Shown here: positions 8,362 through 17,295 of the stretch, piece after piece | How the letters are laid out: each line of letters starts with the position of its first letter | Position numbering within the stretch: position 1 is the stretch's first letter | Assembly (NCBI GenBank): GCA_026398135.1 | Contig: JAPLTN010000055.1 | Coordinates: forward strand, 1 to 47,179 | Length of the DNA: 47,179 nt | Source: Verrucomicrobiota bacterium | Lineage (GTDB): Bacteria > Verrucomicrobiota > Verrucomicrobiia > Opitutales > Opitutaceae | Direction of reading: 5' to 3' | Made by a program: the position numbers and the translations under genes | The notes under the pieces: model-generated | Seen by the model: the letters and a program-made list of their open reading frames with translations, nothing else | What the model was told of the DNA's origin: nothing | Database searches by the model: none

Positions 8362-10011
8362 CTAATCCGTCTTTTGCCGGGCCGCCACGACCATGCCCAG
8401 CAAGGCGCGCAGCGCACCCAGTTCGTCGCGCGAAACATCCACCCGTTGCGAGCGCGACCAGCCAAAACACAGCACCAGGCGCCGCCCGGGCACGTCGCCA
8501 GCCGGCACGATCAGACAGGCCTTCAAGCCCAGCTCGGCTTGAAACCAAATCGGCAAATGCGGCCGGATGCGCGCATCGCCCGCGTCGTGGATGCGCACCG
8601 TTTCCTGTCGCGAGGCGGCGACACCAAACACCGTGCGGTCACTGGGGTGAAACGAGGCCGGCCCGCGCCGCGCGGTCACGCCTTTCATCGTGCCCGCCGC
8701 ATAACGCCCCTGCGCGTTTTCCCAAAAAAACACCAGCGTCTCCGTGCTCCAACATTCTTGCAGCACCCGGTCGCTCAACACCAGCAAGTCGGACAACATC
8801 GTGCCGGGATTTCTTCCCACCAAACGCGCCCCGGCCGCCGCTACCGCCTCCATCAAACGCTCCAAGACCGTGGCCGCCGGACCGTCTGCATGACTCGACG
8901 CAATCGAATACACCGCCGACAACGCATCACCCGTCGCGAGCGGAGGATTCGAGCCGCCCGGAGTCGCCGCCGTCTCGCTCGCCGACGCCGCCTCCACCAC
9001 CGGAATCGGCGCTTCCTTGACCAGGGCGGAGGCCTTCCGCTTGGCGAAACGCTGGGCGATCCCGTGGGCCACCACATTGACCCCGAAGGCGCGGCCAAAC
9101 ACATCGAGCCGCTGCTCCGTAAGCATAAAAATCGAGCGCATCACGTCGTCATCCAGCCCGATGCATTTGCGGAACCGGTTGCGCACCTCCCACATCCGGG
9201 AGGCGTAAGTCTCGGTCCCGAGATCCTCACGCAGGGTCAGCTCCGCGACCTGCCGACCCATTTCGGAGGCGAGCAGGAACTGCGTCATGTCATCGGAGCG
9301 CGTTCCATTAAGCAAATCCGGGGTAAACGGCTTCAGGCCCGCCAACATTTTCTCCGGCAGACGCATCGCCTTCAAATGGGTGTAACCCACCTCCCCCGCC
9401 GTCAGCCCAAAAACCTCCTGACACGCACCCTCTAACGTGAGCCCGCGCGCCTCGGCCAGATTGCGCGCGCGTTGAAAATCCTCCGGCAAAAACGCCGCCA
9501 GCATCAGGTCGCCAAACTGCCGCAGCGAGGCGTGCAAAAACGCATGGTCCGCATCTTCCCGCCCCCGCGCCTGCGCCCACGCCTGGGTGATCAGGCTGCT
9601 GGTCAGCGTCACCGTGGCGGCCTTCCGATGCACCGCCGCCGCGCCCGGCCGGCGCAGATTTTCCATCAACAAAAGGGAAAGCGCGAGGGTGCGGATCTTG
9701 CCGAATCCGACCAGTTTGATCGCGTCCTCCACCGATTCGACCGAGCCGCACGACTGCTTGTAGCCGAACAGGTTCGAGGCGCTGATAACCTTGGCCGTCA
9801 CGATCACATCCTTCTCGATGATCTCGGCCAGCTCCTGCACCGAAATCTTCAGCGCGTCGTGCGTGAGAGTTTCGATCAACTTCACAATTTCGGCCATGCC
9901 CGCCACCGCCTCGCCTTCGAGTCCCTGCGCCACCCGGGCCAGGGTATGCGCAGCCAGCTCGGAGCGGAACGGCTCTGCTTCGATGGGATCGGGAACGGAC
10001 GCGGCAAACAT
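8362..10011 (-). CDS. HDOD-domain signalling protein with C-terminal GAF-like region
   Basis: 549 residues. Residues about 35-240 form an HDOD domain (VQELAEIIEKDVIVTAKVIS, VEDAIKLVGFGKIRTLALS, and the hydrophobic HDOD core to GEVGYTHLKAMRLPE). The metal-binding His/Asp of true HD phosphohydrolases is not conserved in these proteins, which act as signalling scaffolds. Residues about 375-545 resemble a GAF sensory domain (VLERLMEAVAAAGARLV, LGLKACLIVPAGDVPGRRLVLCFG). It stands alone on its strand and is probably soluble. Ligand and partners are unknown. Confidence 0.75.
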   Translation of the reverse strand: MFAASVPDPIEAEPFRSELAAHTLARVAQGLEGEAVAGMAEIVKLIETLTHDALKISVQELAEIIEKDVIVTAKVISASNLFGYKQSCGSVESVEDAIKLVGFGKIRTLALSLLLMENLRRPGAAAVHRKAATVTLTSSLITQAWAQARGREDADHAFLHASLRQFGDLMLAAFLPEDFQRARNLAEARGLTLEGACQEVFGLTAGEVGYTHLKAMRLPEKMLAGLKPFTPDLLNGTRSDDMTQFLLASEMGRQVAELTLREDLGTETYASRMWEVRNRFRKCIGLDDDVMRSIFMLTEQRLDVFGRAFGVNVVAHGIAQRFAKRKASALVKEAPIPVVEAASASETAATPGGSNPPLATGDALSAVYSIASSHADGPAATVLERLMEAVAAAGARLVGRNPGTMLSDLLVLSDRVLQECWSTETLVFFWENAQGRYAAGTMKGVTARRGPASFHPSDRTVFGVAASRQETVRIHDAGDARIRPHLPIWFQAELGLKACLIVPAGDVPGRRLVLCFGWSRSQRVDVSRDELGALRALLGMVVAARQKTD

Positions 10012-10187
10012 AGGTAACTAAGCGCACACATCGGCACATTTGCCCGACCTCCGAAGCGAAGAGTCAGAAAGTTTTTCTCCGCCGCCCGCCCGGTGCACGT
10101 TGCTTCGGCCCGTGCGGGCTGCATCCTGGACAACGCATCCCTTCCTGCGCCCCGCCATCCGGCCCGAACCCTGCTTTCCCCATAACC

Positions 10188-11261
10188 GTGTCCACCGCCA
10201 CCGCCTCCGATCCACTCGGTCACGCTCTCCTCGCCGCCCGCCTCGCCGCCATCCCCGCGATCCTGGCCGACATGCTCGCGCGCGGCCCGGCCCCGCTCCG
10301 GCCCCGCACCCTGGCCAGCACCCGTTTCCTCATCACCGGCACCGGCAGCAGCGAAGCCCATGCGCGTTACCTGGTGATGTTGCTCAATCTCTACTCCGAC
10401 CGCGCCGCCGCGTATTTGCCACTTTCGGGCTTCGTCGATCCGGCCCCGGGTGCCTTCGCGGGCAAGACCCTGGTGGTGTTTTCCCAAGGCGTCTCGCCCA
10501 ACGCCCAGATCGCGCTGCGCCGCCGCCAGGCCTTCGCCCATACCGTGCTTTTCACCGCCAGTACTCCCGCCGCCGCCCGCGCCGCCGGCAAACCCGACCG
10601 GGCCGCCCTCCTCCAAGCCCTGCTCGACGAGGGCAACGAACTGGTCGAGTTCCCCCTGGCCGAGGAATACACCACCCTCATCCGCTTCGTCGGCCCCCTC
10701 GCCGGCTACCTCGCCGCCCTGCAATTCGCCGCCCAGTTCCCCGACTGCCGCGCGCCCCTGCCCGGCCCGGCGCAACTCTCCGCCCTGCTCGCCGCCCGGG
10801 CCCCGCGCGACCTGCTCGACGCCATGATCCGCCTGCCCAGCGCGTGGTCGGGCGGCTTCAACCTCGTCACCGCCGCGCCCATCTCGGACTTCAGCCAAAA
10901 CCTCGCCTGCAAATTCATGGAAGGCGTTTACTGGCCCTGCCCGCCGATCAGCGACTTTTTGCAATTCGCCCACGGCCCCTTCCAGCAAATGAACGCCGCG
11001 CCCAAACCGGTCATTTTCCTGCAAGGCGGCAGCGCGGCCGAAGCCGAGATGGTGGACCGCTCCGTGCGCATGCTTCAGGAGGTCGGCCTCGCCGCCTTCG
11101 TGCTCCGCATCGACGCGCCCGCCCTCTACTCCATCCTCGGCTACGAAGCCGCGCTCAACGAGCTCGTTTTCGCCGTCATGCGCCACCAACGCATCAACCA
11201 GGTCGAATGGCCGGGCAAGGGGCGCGACGACCTGCTCTATGGCTTTTGCCCGGACGTATAA
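10188..11261 (+). CDS. SIS-domain protein (sugar isomerase-like)
   Basis: 357 residues from a GTG at 10188. The first SIS domain shows the phosphosugar-binding loop LITGTGSSEAHARYL (48-62) and LVVFSQGVSPNA (94-105), with the conserved Ser-rich turns of SIS proteins. A second half (about 200-350) contains SAWSGGFNLVTAAP and the helical segment ACKFMEGVYWP, like the paired SIS domains of GlmS-type isomerase halves. It lacks the glutaminase domain of GlmS. Likely a phosphosugar isomerase, deaminase or sugar-binding regulator; the substrate is undetermined. No operon partner. Confidence 0.7.
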   Translation: MSTATASDPLGHALLAARLAAIPAILADMLARGPAPLRPRTLASTRFLITGTGSSEAHARYLVMLLNLYSDRAAAYLPLSGFVDPAPGAFAGKTLVVFSQGVSPNAQIALRRRQAFAHTVLFTASTPAAARAAGKPDRAALLQALLDEGNELVEFPLAEEYTTLIRFVGPLAGYLAALQFAAQFPDCRAPLPGPAQLSALLAARAPRDLLDAMIRLPSAWSGGFNLVTAAPISDFSQNLACKFMEGVYWPCPPISDFLQFAHGPFQQMNAAPKPVIFLQGGSAAEAEMVDRSVRMLQEVGLAAFVLRIDAPALYSILGYEAALNELVFAVMRHQRINQVEWPGKGRDDLLYGFCPDV

Positions 11262-11280
11262 GCCCTTACTCTAGTGTGCC

Positions 11281-11420
11281 TTCAAGTTAAGCTGCATTGG
11301 CCGGGACGACCAACCCTGCATATAATGCATAGCTTACTCACATCAGGTAATTTGTGTAGCGTTGGCCGTCCCCGGCCAATTCCGACATTCTGCGCATCTT
11401 GTCTGCGAATTAGAATTAGC
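11281..11420. repeat. Composite inverted-repeat element, copy 1 (divergent double copy)
   Basis: 11283-11311 (CAAGTTAAGCTGCATTGGCC...) matches the left arm of the element at 41924-42012. 11361-11383 (TTGGCCGTCCCCGGCCAATT) matches its reverse complement. AATTAGAATTAG at 11409-11420 matches its outer end. So two related units face each other across about 50 bp. The intervening CTGCATATAATGCATAG is itself palindromic. This stretch sits between the SIS gene end and the terminator of the small Cys-rich peptide gene. Confidence 0.6.
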
Positions 11421-11436
11421 TAACGCACCGTGCCCC

Positions 11437-11472
11437 AAAAAAACAAAAAGCCGCGTCGGCGGGCGACGCGGC
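11437..11472 (-). terminator. Rho-independent terminator of the Cys-rich peptide gene
   Basis: Read on the minus strand: stem GCCGCGTCG / CGACGCGGC (9 perfect pairs, 11450-11472, 5-nt loop) followed by a U-rich tract (complement of 11437-11449). It lies 26 bp past the stop of the small leftward gene. Confidence 0.85.
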
Positions 11473-11498
11473 GGAAGCAGAACCGGCTAAACGCGAAT

Positions 11499-11648
11499 TT
11501 AGCCCTTCTTCTCTTCGACCTTCTTTTCGGACTTCGCGTCCTTCTTGCAGTCCTTGCCGCAGCAGCCCCCCGAGCAGGCTTCACCGGCATAAGCGGCGAC
11601 GGCAAACGAGGCGACGAGGGAGGCGAGGACGAGGCGGAACAGTTTCAT
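11499..11648 (-). CDS. Tiny exported Cys-rich, Lys-rich peptide
   Basis: 49 codons from the ATG at 11648. Residues 1-21 are a signal peptide (MKLFRLVLASLVASFAVAAYA). The mature part holds CSGGCCGKDC (C-x3-C-C-x3-C, residues 25-34), followed by a charged tail rich in K, D and E. The Cys cluster suggests metal binding or disulfide formation in the periplasm. A strong terminator follows directly, which supports it as a real gene. It diverges from the HExxH membrane protein gene; the shared 77-bp gap probably holds both promoters. No named family recognised. Confidence 0.75.
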   Translation of the reverse strand: MKLFRLVLASLVASFAVAAYAGEACSGGCCGKDCKKDAKSEKKVEEKKG

Positions 11649-11725
11649 AGGGTTAAGGATGTTTTTGGGTTACGGTCACCAGTGACCTGCCCTTAAAAAA
11701 GAAGTTCCCACCGGAAGCTAAACCC

Positions 11726-12367
11726 ATGTCCGCATTAACTTCATTCATCTACCGCTTGCTGGGCTGCGCGTTTCCCCGGGAGACCCCGCGTCCCGTCTGG
11801 AATCTGGCGGCCAGCGCGCTGCTTATGTTGGGGCTGATCATCTGGTCCGCGCCGTATTTCAAAATCTCGCTCGACGACCTCGGCTTCGAACCCGGCGTGA
11901 TGCACGGGGTGCACCTCGTCATCCACGAAGCGGGCCACGCCATCCCGATGATATTTGGCGCGCCGCAGACCTTCGTCGTGTTTATGGGCAGCGGCCTTCA
12001 AGTGCTTTTCCCCCTCGGGATCGCGGCGGCCTTTTATTTCAAAAACCGCGATGCCTTCGGAGCCGCCGTCTGCCTCTGGTGGGCGGGCCACGCCGCGCTG
12101 GATGTTGCGCCCTACATCGCCGACGCGCGCGCCCTGGAGTTGCCCCTGCTCGGCGGCGGCACCGGCAAGGAGATCGAAGGCCACGATTGGGAATACCTGC
12201 TCAGCCACTGGCACGCCCTGAAACAAGACACCCGCATCGCCGCCCAAGTCGCGCTCGCCGGCCGCCTGACCATGGCCGCCGCCTTCGTCTGGGGCCTGGC
12301 CACCCTCGCCTTCGAAGCCTGGTTCCTGAATACGCCCGCAGAAACAGCGGACGAAGCTCGGGATTAA
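11726..12367 (+). CDS. HExxH membrane protein, putative membrane metallopeptidase
   Basis: 213 residues with about four hydrophobic segments (about 27-45, 88-107, 113-125, 180-200). VIHEAGHAIPMIFG (65-78) carries a zinc-protease HExxH motif lying near a membrane segment, as in M50/site-2-type peptidases. A second conserved patch WWAGHAALDVAPYIAD (118-133) could supply a third ligand, but the NPDG signature of M50 is not seen. Either a small membrane protease or a related non-peptidase. It is divergent from the Cys-rich peptide gene and overlaps the antiporter gene by 4 bp tail to tail. Confidence 0.6.
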   Translation: MSALTSFIYRLLGCAFPRETPRPVWNLAASALLMLGLIIWSAPYFKISLDDLGFEPGVMHGVHLVIHEAGHAIPMIFGAPQTFVVFMGSGLQVLFPLGIAAAFYFKNRDAFGAAVCLWWAGHAALDVAPYIADARALELPLLGGGTGKEIEGHDWEYLLSHWHALKQDTRIAAQVALAGRLTMAAAFVWGLATLAFEAWFLNTPAETADEARD

Positions 12368-13995
12368 TCGTGCCCCGCCTGCCCCTCCAGCATCGACTCT
12401 TCATGGTCGAGCAAATGCTGAAGCGGACGATGCGCCTGATCCGTGATCACGTTTTTCCGCCACAGATCGTCGATCGCCCTGCGTTCGGCCTTGAGGGCGT
12501 GCAGCCGATGCAGGCGGCCGGTCGAGCGTCGCAGCTTCGCGCTGGCCCTGACCTCACCTTCGGCCGTCAGCTCGGCCAGGCGGTGCTCATACTCCGCGAT
12601 AACCAGGGCCAGCGCGGCGCGTTCCTCCTCCGTTTCCTGAGCCACGACAGTCTCCCTTAAACTTCGCAGCGCCCCCTCGACCGCCGCTATCCGGGCGATC
12701 CGATCCTCGCGCGCAAACGTGTCATCGGCCCGCAGCCCGAGCTTGCAGATCAACACTTCCAGAGTCGTGCCTTGCAGCAGCAAGGTCGCGACGATCACGC
12801 CGAATGCCAGCAGGATCACCGTGTCGCGCCCCGGGAAATCGCGTCCATCCGGCAGGGTCAGCGGAATCGAAAGCGCGGCCGCCAGCGTGATCGTGCCCCG
12901 CATGCCCGCCCAGCCCGTCACCAAGACACCCTGCCACGAAGGCGGGGATTCGACGCGACGGATTTTACTCGAAAATAAACGCGGCAGATAAGCGCCCGGA
13001 AACACCCAGATTAACCGGGCCAGAACCGCCGCCGCGGTCACTGCGCCGACCGCGACCAGCATGTATCCCACTGAATAACGATCATCGAGCCGGTCCCAGA
13101 CGGCGGGGAATTGCAACCCGAGCAAAATGAAAGCGAGGCCGTTGAGCCAAAACAACACGAAGGACCACACCGCCCAGGCGCTGCGTCGCGTCTCCACATC
13201 CACCCGCAAAGGATCCCGCCACCCCGAGTAAAGACCGGCCGAGACCACCGCAAGAATGCTGGAGAGCCCCAACTCCTCCGCCGCGAGATAAGTGGCAAAA
13301 GGGGTCATCAACGAGATCGTCACCTCCACCAGCGCATCGGTGTTGCGCGTGGCCATCAACAGGTCGCGAAGCCGCCCGACCACGTAGGCGATGACCAGCC
13401 CCACGCCCACCCCGCCGACGGCGAGAAACAAAAAGCTCAACGTCGCCTCTCGCAGTGAAAAAGACCCGATGGCGACCGCCGCCAGCGCGAACTTGAAACC
13501 CACCAACCCCGTCGCGTCGTTCATCAGGCTCTCGCCATTCAGAATCGTGGTGAGTCGCGAAGGCACCTTCAGCCGGTGAGTGATGGCGCCGACCGCCACC
13601 GCATCGGTGGGCGAAACCACCGCGCCAAGGGCAAAGGCCATGGCCAGCGGCAAATCGGGAACCAACCAATGCGCCGTGAAACCGACCGCCAAAGTGGTAA
13701 AAACGACCAGCCCGATGGACAGCAGCAATATGGGCCGTTTCGCCTCCATAAAATCGCGCAAAGGCATCAGCCACCCGTCGGCGAAGAGCAACGGAGGCAC
13801 GAAACACAGAAAGAAAAAACCGGGATCGAGCTCGATCCGCGGAAACCCCGGCCAGAAGGCGGCCCCGATTGCCCCCACCAGGTAAGTGATCGGCATCGGC
13901 CAAGGCAGACGCCGGCCCAACACACTCAGAACGGTTAACAGCAGCAGCAGGACAAGCGCGTGATGAAAGGCATCCATTGGGATGGGATAATGCAT
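12364..13995 (-). CDS. Na+/H+ antiporter, CPA1 (NhaP/YjcE) family
   Basis: 543 residues from the ATG at 13995 (a GTG at 14004 is also possible). Residues about 8-420 hold 12 or so membrane segments. The family ion-binding signature is clear: ALGAVVSPTDAVAVGAI with the essential Asp, and NGESLMNDATGLVGFKFA. WAGMRGTITLAAALSIPL is also typical of CPA1. A charged cytoplasmic tail of about 120 residues (EDRIARIAAVEGALRSLRE to EGQAGHD) is probably regulatory. It exchanges Na+ for H+ across the inner membrane for pH and salt homeostasis. Confidence 0.9.
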   Translation of the reverse strand: MHYPIPMDAFHHALVLLLLLTVLSVLGRRLPWPMPITYLVGAIGAAFWPGFPRIELDPGFFFLCFVPPLLFADGWLMPLRDFMEAKRPILLLSIGLVVFTTLAVGFTAHWLVPDLPLAMAFALGAVVSPTDAVAVGAITHRLKVPSRLTTILNGESLMNDATGLVGFKFALAAVAIGSFSLREATLSFLFLAVGGVGVGLVIAYVVGRLRDLLMATRNTDALVEVTISLMTPFATYLAAEELGLSSILAVVSAGLYSGWRDPLRVDVETRRSAWAVWSFVLFWLNGLAFILLGLQFPAVWDRLDDRYSVGYMLVAVGAVTAAAVLARLIWVFPGAYLPRLFSSKIRRVESPPSWQGVLVTGWAGMRGTITLAAALSIPLTLPDGRDFPGRDTVILLAFGVIVATLLLQGTTLEVLICKLGLRADDTFAREDRIARIAAVEGALRSLRETVVAQETEEERAALALVIAEYEHRLAELTAEGEVRASAKLRRSTGRLHRLHALKAERRAIDDLWRKNVITDQAHRPLQHLLDHEESMLEGQAGHD

Positions 13996-14092
13996 AAATC
14001 GCACTAACGCAGTCGCGCAACTTCACGTCCGTCTTCTGCCCGCCACCCCCTCCCCCTGACTCTCAATCGATAAGCACCCCGCCCCCGGCATC

Positions 14093-14113
14093 AAGTAACC
14101 TATTGGGTTACTT
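14093..14113 (+). repeat. Dispersed 21-bp palindrome, copy 2
   Basis: AAGTAACCTATTGGGTTACTT, with left flank CCCCGCCCCCGGCATC nearly identical to copy 1 and right flank TGTGCCGGGCGC, which can pair with the C-rich left flank. Located between the divergent antiporter and PEP-CTERM genes, about 160 bp before the latter. Confidence 0.85.
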
Positions 14114-14274
14114 TGTGCCGGGCGCTTTTCTTGACCAAGAGGCAGGTGTATTCGTGACGCCGACCCACCCCCCACGACAGCCAACCGACCCGACGCACGG
14201 AGTCCGTCCGCGAAGATGCGAGCGCACAAACTACGCCCTCAAGCTCAGGCCAGGTTGTGTCGTTTGAAGCGGGG

Positions 14275-15069
14275 ATGCTCCCCAGCTTATCCCACCCAAA
14301 ACGGCCACTTGCGACAACCTCCCGACTCAACGCCTGCCTGACTTTCGGCCTTGCCTGCCTGCTGCTTCCAGCCGCCTCCCGCGCCCAATCCTCGGTGACT
14401 GAAACCTTCAGCGGCCCCCTGAGCAGCGACCTGGAGCTCTCGCTGGCCGACAGCTACACCTTCAACGGAGTCGCGACCAAAACGGCGGTCGCCCGTTCCT
14501 ATATCCGCACCGTAGCCACTAATTTTAACACCGTGGATTTCTCCTTCGCGGCCACGTACACGGTAAGCGCCAATTCGGGCGGGGCAGGCATCGCTTTTTT
14601 CGGAATAGGACAGGGCGCTCCCGACGCGGGGTTTTACGAGGAACCGCTCATCTCAGGCTACATGCGCAGCTTTCCCAATAATTTCGATTCTGGCTCGAGT
14701 AAGATAAGCATCAACTCCAGTTCGGGTAACGTGGACGAAAGCCGCCCATCCTTCGGCAACCCGGGCTCCGGCACCCATCGGGCGCTAATCACCAAAACTG
14801 GCGATACGATCACCTTCGCCATCGACGCGAATTCATCGGGCGGCACCTTCGTCGCCGATTTTTCCACCACACTCAGCCTCTCCGCCAACCTGTCCTTTTT
14901 GAATGCCACCAACAGCCGACTCTTTTTAGGGGCCGGAGGCTCTGCGGCAACCTTTGACAGCATGGTCATCACCGCCGTGCCCGAACCCGCCTCCGCCGGA
15001 CTCATCGCCGGCCTCGCCACCCTAGGTCTCATAACAACCGCCAGACGTCCGCGCCGGGCACAGTCCTAA
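14275..15069 (+). CDS. PEP-CTERM sorted exported protein
   Basis: 264 residues from the ATG at 14275 (a GTG at 14257 adds six residues). A long N-terminus ends in a signal peptide (LNACLTFGLACLLLPAASRA, then QS). The mature part is a Ser/Thr/Asn-rich beta-sandwich-like domain (FSGPLSSDLELSLADSYTF, GGAGIAFFGIGQG, THRALITKTGDTITFAID). The C-terminus VPEPASAGLIAGLATLGLIT plus basic RRPRR is a textbook PEP-CTERM sorting signal, processed by exosortase and linked to exopolysaccharide export. Function of the mature domain unknown; a carbohydrate-binding fold is possible. Confidence 0.85.
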   Translation: MLPSLSHPKRPLATTSRLNACLTFGLACLLLPAASRAQSSVTETFSGPLSSDLELSLADSYTFNGVATKTAVARSYIRTVATNFNTVDFSFAATYTVSANSGGAGIAFFGIGQGAPDAGFYEEPLISGYMRSFPNNFDSGSSKISINSSSGNVDESRPSFGNPGSGTHRALITKTGDTITFAIDANSSGGTFVADFSTTLSLSANLSFLNATNSRLFLGAGGSAATFDSMVITAVPEPASAGLIAGLATLGLITTARRPRRAQS

Positions 15070-15171
15070 CTCCCCGCCGTTATCCGTTCAAAACGCCAAA
15101 CCCCTCTGCCCTTCCCTTCTCCCCCCGCCACACACTCCCTCTGCTTCAAACGCGGCCCCGCCCCCAGTATC

Positions 15172-15192
15172 GAGTAACCTATTGGGTTACTT
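15172..15192 (+). repeat. Dispersed 21-bp palindrome, copy 3, with outer GC stem
   Basis: GAGTAACCTATTGGGTTACTT. In this copy an outer perfect 9-bp inverted repeat (CGGCCCCGC at 15153-15161, GCGGGGCCG at 15203-15211) encloses the palindrome, making a nested 59-bp hairpin. It lies 102 bp after the PEP-CTERM gene and 137 bp before the recQ start. Confidence 0.85.
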
Positions 15193-15328
15193 TGAGCCGG
15201 GAGCGGGGCCGTTTTACTTCACCAACCAGTGGCAGGCGCACCGCCGCCCAAATCCCTCCGCCGCCCACCACTCCCAAGTTCGGGATTGGCTGTTCGCCCG
15301 CCGCCCCTTCGATGTCGCCACCTGCACC

Positions 15329-17176
15329 GTGCCGTCCCTCGAAGAACTTCTCCACACCCTCAGCACCACCTTCGGCTACGACGAGTTCCGCCCGCTCCAG
15401 CGCGAGATCATCGAGACCACCCTGGCCGGCCGCGATGTCTTCGCCCTCCTCCCCACCGGCGGCGGCAAGTCGATGTGTTTCCAGCTACCCGCCCTCCACC
15501 GCACCGGCCTCACCGTGGTCGTTTCCCCCCTCATCGCCCTGATGAAGGACCAGGTGGACCAGCTCCAGGCCGCCGGCGTCGCCGCCACTTTTCTCAACTC
15601 CTCCCTCGACTCCGCCACCGCCCGCTCCCGCCTCGCCGGCCTGCACCGCGGCGAATTCCGCCTGCTCTACGTCGCACCCGAACGCCTGATGCTGGACAAC
15701 TGGAAGGAAAACCTCCGCGCCTGGAACGTGCAGTGCCTCGCCATCGACGAGGCCCACTGCGTCTCCGAATGGGGCCACGATTTCCGCCCCGAATACCGCC
15801 AGATCGCCCAGCTCCGCGACCTCCTGCCCGAGATCCCCGTTATCGCCCTCACCGCCACCGCCACCGAGCGCGTGCGGGAGGACATCGTCAAACACCTCCG
15901 CCTGCGCAACCCCGCCGTTTTCGTCGCCTCCTTCAACCGCCCCAACCTCACCTACAAGGTCCTGGCCAAGGACGAGCCCCTAAAACAAATCATCGACTGG
16001 GTAAAACGCCGCGAAGACGAGTCCGGCATCGTTTACTGCGCCTCTCGCGCCACCGCCGAACGCGTCGCCGAATCCCTCGCCGGCCGGGGCTACGCCGCCA
16101 AGCCCTACCACGCCGGTCTCGAAGCCGCCGAACGCGCCCGCAACCAGGAGCTCTTCCTGCGCGACGAAACCAAGATCATGTGCGCCACCATCGCCTTCGG
16201 CATGGGCATCAACAAACCCAACGTCCGCTGGGTCATCCACTACGACCTGCCCAAAAACATCGAGGGCTACTACCAGGAAACCGGCCGCGCCGGGCGCGAC
16301 GGCCTGCCCGGCGATTGCCTGCTGCTTTTCAGCGGAGGCGACATCGCCAAGCAAACCCACTTCCTCGACGAGATCACCGACGCCGCCGAACAACAGCGCG
16401 CCCGCAACCAGCTGCGCCTCATGGCCCGCTACGCCGAGGGCACCGGGTGCCGCCGCCGCGAACTGCTCGCCTACTTCGCCGAGACCTTTCCGTTGGACAA
16501 CTGCGCTGCCTGCGACAACTGCAACGAACCGCGCGACACCTACGACGGCACCCTGCACGCCCAGAAATTTCTCTCCTGCGTTTACCGCTGCCGCCAGGCC
16601 TCCCGCTTCGGCGTCGGCCTCAACCACGTCGTCGAGGTCCTCGTCGGCGCGAAGACCGAAAAAGTCCTCAAATGGGGCCACGACCGTCTCACCACCTACG
16701 GCATCGGTGGCGACCTCCCGCGCCACCACTGGGCCGCCATCGGCCGCGAATTGCAACGCCTCGGCTTCGTCGCCCCCGGCGAGGGCGAGTTCCCCACCCT
16801 CGAACTCACCCCCGCCGGCCTCGACGTGCTCAAATCCCGCCGCCCCATAACCCTCACCAAACCCACCGAGCAAACCCCCAAGGCCAAACGCGCCCCCATC
16901 CGCCGCGAGGGTGACGTCGAGTGCGACGAGATCCTGCTCGGCGAGCTCAAAAAACTACGCAAGCGCCTCGCCGACGAGCGCGAGGTCCCGGCGTATGTTA
17001 TTTTCGGCGACAAAACCCTCCGCCAGATGGCCCGCGAATACCCCGCCCGAGAAACCGACATGCACGGCATCTTCGGCATGGGCGAAAAGAAGCGCGAGGA
17101 GTTTGGCTCCACCTTCGCCAAGTTCATCGCCGACTTCCTGGAAACCAATCCACGTCAGTCGTTTGCAGATCATTAA
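15329..17176 (+). CDS. recQ: ATP-dependent DNA helicase RecQ
   Basis: 615 residues from the GTG at 15329 (MPSLEELLHTLSTTFGYDEFRP), which matches the usual RecQ start. The frame is open upstream into the palindrome, but that part is not RecQ-like. Superfamily 2 motifs are all visible: FRPLQREII (motif 0), LLPTGGGKS (I), VVSPLIALMKDQV (Ia), IDEAHCVSEWGHDF (II), ALTATAT (III), TIAFGMGINKPNV and QETGRAGRDG (V, VI). A RecQ-Ct zinc module (C-RRRELLAYF then CAACDNC) is followed by winged-helix and C-terminal HRDC regions (TLRQMAREYPARETDMHGIFGMG). Unwinds DNA 3' to 5' in recombinational repair. Confidence 0.95.
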   Translation: MPSLEELLHTLSTTFGYDEFRPLQREIIETTLAGRDVFALLPTGGGKSMCFQLPALHRTGLTVVVSPLIALMKDQVDQLQAAGVAATFLNSSLDSATARSRLAGLHRGEFRLLYVAPERLMLDNWKENLRAWNVQCLAIDEAHCVSEWGHDFRPEYRQIAQLRDLLPEIPVIALTATATERVREDIVKHLRLRNPAVFVASFNRPNLTYKVLAKDEPLKQIIDWVKRREDESGIVYCASRATAERVAESLAGRGYAAKPYHAGLEAAERARNQELFLRDETKIMCATIAFGMGINKPNVRWVIHYDLPKNIEGYYQETGRAGRDGLPGDCLLLFSGGDIAKQTHFLDEITDAAEQQRARNQLRLMARYAEGTGCRRRELLAYFAETFPLDNCAACDNCNEPRDTYDGTLHAQKFLSCVYRCRQASRFGVGLNHVVEVLVGAKTEKVLKWGHDRLTTYGIGGDLPRHHWAAIGRELQRLGFVAPGEGEFPTLELTPAGLDVLKSRRPITLTKPTEQTPKAKRAPIRREGDVECDEILLGELKKLRKRLADEREVPAYVIFGDKTLRQMAREYPARETDMHGIFGMGEKKREEFGSTFAKFIADFLETNPRQSFADH

Positions 17177-17295
17177 ACCGCTGGTTTTAACCCCATAATC
17201 CGTGCTAATGGGGTGAATACCTTGACCTCCTAAGGACAGGTCCCGATTACAAAAAATCCGAGTTTCGACGATACTATAAACAGTCCCGCTTAGCC

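Noticed and set aside
14023-14330. Minus-strand ORFs upstream of the PEP-CTERM gene
   Set aside because: They run through the palindrome and have no recognisable sequence features.
15182-15328. N-terminal extension of RecQ starting inside the palindrome
   Set aside because: The added 49 residues are unlike RecQ, and the family start aligns with the GTG at 15329.
17190-17214. ACCCCAT/ATGGGGT hairpin after recQ as a terminator
   Set aside because: No T-run on either strand; kept only as a remark.
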